DNA of 64,000 nucleotides from an uncultured Gemmatimonadota bacterium (GTDB taxonomy: Bacteria; Gemmatimonadota; Gemmatimonadetes; Longimicrobiales; Longimicrobiaceae), in contig CADCTW010000001.1 of NCBI GenBank assembly GCA_902805735.1, positions 62,001-126,000 on the forward strand, in the 5' to 3' direction. Under the pieces are notes generated by a model. It saw nothing but the letters and a program-made list of their open reading frames with translations, was not told the origin of the DNA and did not search any database. Made by a program: the position numbers and the translations under genes. Positions 59,317-64,000 of this stretch are shown here, in pieces. Each line of letters begins with the position of its first letter. Within the stretch, counting starts at the first letter, position 1.

Positions 59317-61755
59317 TCACTCCGAGCGCAACGCGGCCATGGGGTCCACGCGGGCGGCGCGGCGGGCGGGGATCCAGCTCGCAAAGGCGGCGCTGGCGGC
59401 GAGCACCGCCACGGCGGCGCCGAAAGAGAGGGGATCCACCGGCTCCACCGCGTACAGGACGGCGCCGATCAGGTGCGTGGTGGCGGCGGCGCCCGCGAGG
59501 CCCAGCACCACCCCCGCCATCGCCAGCCCCACCCCCTGCCTCAGCACCAGCGCCACGATGCGCGCCGGCGCCGCCCCCAGCGCCGCGCGGATGCCCATCT
59601 CGCGCGTGCGCTGGCTGATGGAGTACGAGACGACGCCGTACAGCCCCACCGCCGCCAGCAGCAGCGTGAGCCCGCCGAACACGGTGAAGAAGGTGGCGAC
59701 CCAGCGCGCCTGCGCCATGGAGCCCGCCACGTTCGCCGCCAGCGGCTTCACCTCTGGCGCGGGGAGGCCGGGGGTGGCCGCGGCCAGCGCGCGGCGCACG
59801 GGCCCCACCAGCGCGCGCGGGTCGCCGGAGGTGCGCACGTGCAGCGTGGGGGCCGCGTTGGCGTCGAACGGGAAGCGCATGTAGAAGGTGGGCTCCGCCG
59901 CGGCGCCCATGGACGCCGCGCGCACGTCGCCCACCACGCCGGCCACGGTGAGCCAGTCGTCGCCGTTGCGGATGCGGCGGCCCACGGGGTCGCGGCCGGG
60001 CCAGAAGCGCGCTGCGAAGGTGCGGTTCACCAGCACGTGCCGCCGGTCGTCCCCCGGAAGGCCGGCGAAGGCGCGGCCCCGCAGCAGGGGGATGCCCAGC
60101 GTGCCGAGATACGCGTCGTCCACAACCATCGCGTCGGCCGACGCCAGCTCCTCGCCGGGGGGTGGCGTGTAGCCCTCCACCTCGAAGCCGTAGCGGTACG
60201 TCATCCCCGACATCGGGGCCAGGGACGCGAAGCTGGCGCCGCTCACGCCGGGGAGGGCGCGCACGGAGCGCAGCACCTCGTCCACCCGCTGCGGCGACGG
60301 GGGATCGAAGACGGTGCCGCCGGGGGGCGCGAGGTCCAGCTGCGCCACCAGCAGGTTTTCGTACTCGAAGCCGGGGTCGACGCGGCTCAGCTTCTCCAGC
60401 GAGCGGAGCACGAGGCCCGTCGCCGCCACCAGCACCAGCGACACCGCCACCTGCCCCACCACGAGCAGACGCTGCACGGGGGAGCGGCGGGTGCCGCCGC
60501 GCGCGCCGCCGTCGCGCAGCCCGGCCACCAGGTCGCGCGTGGCGGAGCCCGCGGCGGGCACCATCCCGAACGCGACCCCCGCCAGCAGCGAGAGCGTGAA
60601 GGTGAAGGCCAGCACGCGCAGGTCCAGCGCGGGGGAGAACTGCGCCACGCGGGGGATGCGCGCCGCCAGCGCCACCCCGCCCCAGGCGAGCACCGCCCCG
60701 GCCGCCCCGCCCAGCAGCGCCAGCAACACGCTCTCTGCCAGGATCTGGCGGGCGATCTGCCCCCGCCCCGCCCCCATCGCCAGGCGGATGGAGATCTCGC
60801 GGCGGCGCCCCGCGGCGCGGGCCAGGAGGAGGTTGGCCACGTTGGCGCACGCCGCCAGCAGGACCAGCGCGACGACGCCCATCAGCAGCGCGGCCACGCT
60901 GGCCGCTTTCGGCCGCTCCTCGGCGGGCATCGTGAGCTCGGCCATGGTGCGGGAGGGCACCACGCGCGACAGCCGGTTGGCGTGGCTGTGGGGATACGCG
61001 GCGGCCAGGCGCCGGTCCGTCAGCTCCACCTCGGCCTGTGCGCGCTCCATGGCGACGCCGGGGCGCAGCCGCCCCACCACCTGCGCCCAGCTCGCGTTGC
61101 GCCCGCCGAGCCGGTTTCCCACCGTGTCCAGCAGGGCGGCGCGGGTGTGCATCGGCACCCACACCTGCGGCCCGCCCATGGCGCGGAAGAGCGCGCCGGA
61201 GCCCGCCACGCCCACGACGGTGAAGCGGTGCTTCTCCAGCGTGATCGTCGTTCCCACCGCGCGCGGGTCGGCACCCATGCGGCTGCGCCAGAACTCCTCG
61301 CTCACCACCGGCACGGTCGCCGGGTCCGACGCGCGGTCGTCGGAGGGGAGGAGGGTGCGGCCGTGGAGGGCGCGCACGCCCAGCACCCCGAAGTACTCGC
61401 CCGTGACGCTGGCGCCCGGCACGCGCCGCGGCTCGCGCCCGCCCAGCACGAACGACCGCGACTCGTACGCCGCCAGCCCCGCGAACGCCCGGTCCCGGGC
61501 CCGGTGCTCCAGGTAGTCCGGGAACGACCAGGCGTACATGTACTGCAGCTCGCCTGTCGCCGGATTGCGGTTGAACGGGTGAAGCTGCACCAGCGCGCCG
61601 GGGTCCTCCACCGGCAGGGGCCGGAGGAGGAGGGCGTGCACCACGCTGAACGCGGCGGTGTTGGCCCCGATCCCCAGCGCCAGGGTGAGCACCGCCGCGG
61701 CGGTGAACCCGGGCGCGTTCCGCAGGGAGCGTAGGGCGTAGCGCAGCTTTGGCAC
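59317..61755 (-). CDS. ADOP/FtsX-MacB-type permease
   Basis: 812 residues, GTG start. Layout of the ADOP (acidobacterial duplicated orphan permease) type: N-terminal span ([20 protein letters not shown]), a MacB periplasmic domain, three spans with the FtsX signature ([36 protein letters not shown]), a second span plus MacB domain, and a final FtsX block ([36 protein letters not shown]) ending [14 protein letters not shown]. No ATPase is adjacent. Role probably export or envelope signalling; substrate unknown. Confidence 0.92.
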   Translation of the reverse strand: MPKLRYALRSLRNAPGFTAAAVLTLALGIGANTAAFSVVHALLLRPLPVEDPGALVQLHPFNRNPATGELQYMYAWSFPDYLEHRARDRAFAGLAAYESRSFVLGGREPRRVPGASVTGEYFGVLGVRALHGRTLLPSDDRASDPATVPVVSEEFWRSRMGADPRAVGTTITLEKHRFTVVGVAGSGALFRAMGGPQVWVPMHTRAALLDTVGNRLGGRNASWAQVVGRLRPGVAMERAQAEVELTDRRLAAAYPHSHANRLSRVVPSRTMAELTMPAEERPKAASVAALLMGVVALVLLAACANVANLLLARAAGRRREISIRLAMGAGRGQIARQILAESVLLALLGGAAGAVLAWGGVALAARIPRVAQFSPALDLRVLAFTFTLSLLAGVAFGMVPAAGSATRDLVAGLRDGGARGGTRRSPVQRLLVVGQVAVSLVLVAATGLVLRSLEKLSRVDPGFEYENLLVAQLDLAPPGGTVFDPPSPQRVDEVLRSVRALPGVSGASFASLAPMSGMTYRYGFEVEGYTPPPGEELASADAMVVDDAYLGTLGIPLLRGRAFAGLPGDDRRHVLVNRTFAARFWPGRDPVGRRIRNGDDWLTVAGVVGDVRAASMGAAAEPTFYMRFPFDANAAPTLHVRTSGDPRALVGPVRRALAAATPGLPAPEVKPLAANVAGSMAQARWVATFFTVFGGLTLLLAAVGLYGVVSYSISQRTREMGIRAALGAAPARIVALVLRQGVGLAMAGVVLGLAGAAATTHLIGAVLYAVEPVDPLSFGAAVAVLAASAAFASWIPARRAARVDPMAALRSE

Positions 61756-61759
61756 GGTT

Positions 61760-64000
61760 CTACTCCGAGCGCAGGGCGACCATGGGGTCCACCCGCGCGG
61801 CGCGCCGGGCGGGGAGGTACGACGCCAGCAGGGCCACTCCGCCCAGGATCGCCGCCACCAGCCCGAAGGAGAGCGGGTCGCCGGGGCTGACGCCGGAGAG
61901 CATCCCCGCCATCACGCGGGTGACGGCGAAGGCGCCCGCCAGCCCCAGCCCCACCCCCAGCGACGCCGTGGCCAGCCCCTGGCCGACAACCATGCGCAGG
62001 ACCCCTTCGGCGCGCGCTCCCAGCGCCATCCGCACCCCGATTTCGTGCGTGCGCTGGGACACGGCGTACGCCATCATCGCGTACACCCCCGTGACGGCCA
62101 GGAGGAGGGCGATCAGCGCGAACGAGGTGAACATCCCCCCGAACAGGCGCTGCTGCCAGAGCGAGCGCGACGCCAGCTCGCCCATGGTGTTCAGCTTCAC
62201 GGGCACGGTGGGGTCGATGGCGCGGACGATCTCGCGCACGGCCCCGGCCGCGCCGGCGGGGTCGCCCGCCGTGCGCACCACCAGCGACACGTTGCTCCCC
62301 GCGTCCTCGCCCATGGGGAGATAGACCTGCGGGCGCGGCGCTTCGCCGGTGTTGCGGGCGTGGATGTCGCCCGCCACGCCGACGATGGTGCTCCACGGGC
62401 CGCCCAGCGTGATGCGCCGCCCCAGCGGGCTCTCGCCCGGGAAGAGGCGCCCGGCGAGCGTGCGGCTCACCACGACGACCGGCGCGCCCCGCGCCGCCTC
62501 GTCCGCGGTGATGGGACGCCCGGAGACCACGGGCACCCCCATCGCCTCGAAGAACCCTTCCGTGACCTCGCGCCGCTCCGCGTTGATGCGGTCCCCTGGG
62601 GCGATGGTGCGCCCCTCCACGTCCACCGCGGAGGTGTTGACGCCGCCGCCCATGGGGAGCGCGCTGACCAGTGCCGCCGAGCGGACGCCGGGAAGGGCGC
62701 GCGTGCGCTCCAGCGCCTGCCGGTAGAAGACGGCGCGAGCGGTGCCCTCCTTGTAGCGGTCGCCGCCCGTGGTCATCTGCGCCGCCAGCGCGCCCTCGGC
62801 GCGGAAGCCGGGGCTGGCGGTGCGCAGGTGGAGGAAGGAGCGGATCATCAGCGTGGCGCCCACCAGCAGCACCACGGCCAGCGCCAGCTCGCCCACCACG
62901 AGCGCGCGGTGCAGCCGGGCGCGGCGCGCGCCCGTGGTGGAGCCGCGCCCCCCGTCGCGCAGGGTGGCCTGCAGGTCGCCGCCGGTGGCGCGCAGCGCGG
63001 GGGCCAGCCCGAAGAGCACCCCCGTTCCCACCGAGACGCCGAGGACGAAGAGGAGGACGTTGCGGTCGATGTCGAACACCATCCAGAGCGGCGGCTGGAA
63101 GGGGAAGGCGGTGAGGATCAGCCGCAGCCCGCCCATGGCGAACAGGATCCCCAGCGCGCCCCCCAGCAGCGCCACCATCACGCTCTCGGTGAGAAGCTGG
63201 CGCACCAGGCGGCCGCGCCCCGCGCCCATGGCCACGCGCACGGCGATCTCGCGGCGGCGCGCGGCGGCGCCGGCCAGCAGCAGGTTGGCGACGTTGGCGC
63301 AGGCGATCAGGAGCACGAAGGCCACCGCCCCCAGCATCACCCACAGCGCGCTCCCCGCCGGCCCCGCCCAGTGCTCGCGGAAGTCCACGGCGCGCACCCC
63401 CATCCCGTCGTTGGTCTCGGGAAAGCGCCGCGTCTGTTCCTGGGAGAACGCGGTCAGCTCCGCCTGCGCCTGCTGCAGCGACACCCCGCTCTTCAGCCGC
63501 CCCACCGCGCTCAGGTAGCGCGAGCCGCGGTCGGGCGAGCTGGGCCGGGTCATGGGCACCCAGAACGTCTGGTTGTCCGGGAAGCCGAAGTTCTCCGGCA
63601 TCACCCCAACCACCGTGTGCGGCGCGCCGTCCAGCCGGATGGTGGTGCCCACGATGCGCGGGTTGCGCTGGAAGCGGCGCTCCCACTCCTGGTGCGACAG
63701 GATCACGGTGGCGCTGCGTGCCTCCGCCCCGTCCGCCGCCGCGAACACGCGCCCCATCGCGGCGCGCGCGCCCAGCATGGAGAAGAGGTTGGGCGTGATG
63801 ACCTCCACGTCCACCTGCTCCGGATCGGTGCCCGCGGCGCCCAGGATCATCCGGTCTTCGTAGTACGCGCCCACCTCGTGGAAGGCGCGGGTGCTGGCCC
63901 GCAGGTCTTCGAAGTCCGGGTACGAAAGCGACGACTCGCCCCCGCTGCGCACGTTGACGGCGTTCAGCGCGGCCAGCCCCTGCGTGTTGATGTACGGCGG
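61760..64000 (-). CDS. ADOP/FtsX-MacB-type permease (5' end outside window)
   Basis: About 746 C-terminal residues of a second permease, open to the window edge (first visible residues [17 protein letters not shown]). It has both FtsX blocks ([20 protein letters not shown] and [20 protein letters not shown]) and two MacB-type domains; its end, [14 protein letters not shown], is nearly identical to the next gene's. It precedes the other permease by 4 bp, so the two form a tandem duplication in one operon. Confidence 0.92.
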   Translation of the reverse strand, partial: PPYINTQGLAALNAVNVRSGGESSLSYPDFEDLRASTRAFHEVGAYYEDRMILGAAGTDPEQVDVEVITPNLFSMLGARAAMGRVFAAADGAEARSATVILSHQEWERRFQRNPRIVGTTIRLDGAPHTVVGVMPENFGFPDNQTFWVPMTRPSSPDRGSRYLSAVGRLKSGVSLQQAQAELTAFSQEQTRRFPETNDGMGVRAVDFREHWAGPAGSALWVMLGAVAFVLLIACANVANLLLAGAAARRREIAVRVAMGAGRGRLVRQLLTESVMVALLGGALGILFAMGGLRLILTAFPFQPPLWMVFDIDRNVLLFVLGVSVGTGVLFGLAPALRATGGDLQATLRDGGRGSTTGARRARLHRALVVGELALAVVLLVGATLMIRSFLHLRTASPGFRAEGALAAQMTTGGDRYKEGTARAVFYRQALERTRALPGVRSAALVSALPMGGGVNTSAVDVEGRTIAPGDRINAERREVTEGFFEAMGVPVVSGRPITADEAARGAPVVVVSRTLAGRLFPGESPLGRRITLGGPWSTIVGVAGDIHARNTGEAPRPQVYLPMGEDAGSNVSLVVRTAGDPAGAAGAVREIVRAIDPTVPVKLNTMGELASRSLWQQRLFGGMFTSFALIALLLAVTGVYAMMAYAVSQRTHEIGVRMALGARAEGVLRMVVGQGLATASLGVGLGLAGAFAVTRVMAGMLSGVSPGDPLSFGLVAAILGGVALLASYLPARRAARVDPMVALRSE

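Noticed and set aside
1-64000. tRNA and rRNA genes
   Set aside because: I looked for T-loop and anticodon-arm patterns and rRNA signatures and found none; a covariance search would be needed to exclude a divergent tRNA.

Overview
The window is very GC-rich, densely packed bacterial DNA. It encodes Gram-negative envelope proteins: a TonB-dependent receptor, a TonB protein, lipoproteins and an outer-membrane barrel. It also carries an actinobacterial-style Ser/Thr-kinase/FHA/RodA/PBP cluster, many two-component proteins, ADOP-type FtsX permeases and M16 peptidase pairs. Together with a dense family of palindromic CACAGAGA-type intergenic repeats, this suggests Gemmatimonadota, most likely a Longimicrobium-like organism. 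That assignment is an inference; no rRNA or tRNA lies in the window.

Layout. 1-3.7 kb: partial GH3 glycosidase and an M16 peptidase pair. 3.9-6.0 kb: endonuclease IV, a CAP-domain lipoprotein, a small protein and a YhcH/YiaL protein. 6.05-7.2 kb: a DUF4160 / DUF2442-HTH pair. 7.3-11.4 kb: TlpA-like lipoprotein, Asp-box lipoprotein and an ABC exporter. 11.6-13.7 kb: small membrane proteins and an Abi_2/AbiF-like HEPN gene divergent from a promoter-hairpin-terminator unit that looks like a small RNA. 14-24 kb: TonB-dependent receptor, FAD monooxygenase, DoxX, CheC-CheY, a frameshifted diguanylate cyclase, DUF2784, a TPR protein and a histidine kinase. 24.1-24.8 kb: Doc/AbrB toxin-antitoxin. 24.8-27.7 kb: CBS protein, subtilase and GH26. 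27.8-36.3 kb: FHA, PBP, RodA, PP2C, FHA and Ser/Thr kinase cluster. 36.4-42 kb: regulator, TPR protein, malate synthase and GT2. 42.3-43.4 kb: MNT-HEPN pair. 43.4-54.1 kb: peptidase/propeller/barrel protein, hybrid kinase, HD hydrolase, uracil-DNA glycosylase, methionine aminopeptidase and TonB. 54.3-55.0 kb: Phd and a frameshifted PIN toxin. 55.1-57.9 kb: NtrY/NtrC-like pair. 58-64 kb: DUF4097 protein and two ADOP permeases, the last cut by the window edge.

Two features run across the whole window. First, 24 full or half copies (plus one marginal) of a palindromic repeat (family A) lie between genes. Nearly all abut a stop codon within 0-14 bp, and the best copies are perfect 27-32 bp inverted repeats. 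Second, four 160-370 bp elements with GC-rich terminal inverted repeats (family B) behave like non-autonomous mobile elements. Five small defence or toxin-antitoxin-like modules sit among the repeats, two of them boxed exactly between family A copies. Three genes carry apparent single-base losses, all at a four-base G or C run, so sequencing error must be excluded before calling them pseudogenes.

The most promising lead for an undescribed system is the Abi-like HEPN gene with its divergent small-RNA-like unit at 12.8-13.7 kb, followed by the stop-codon-hugging repeat family.
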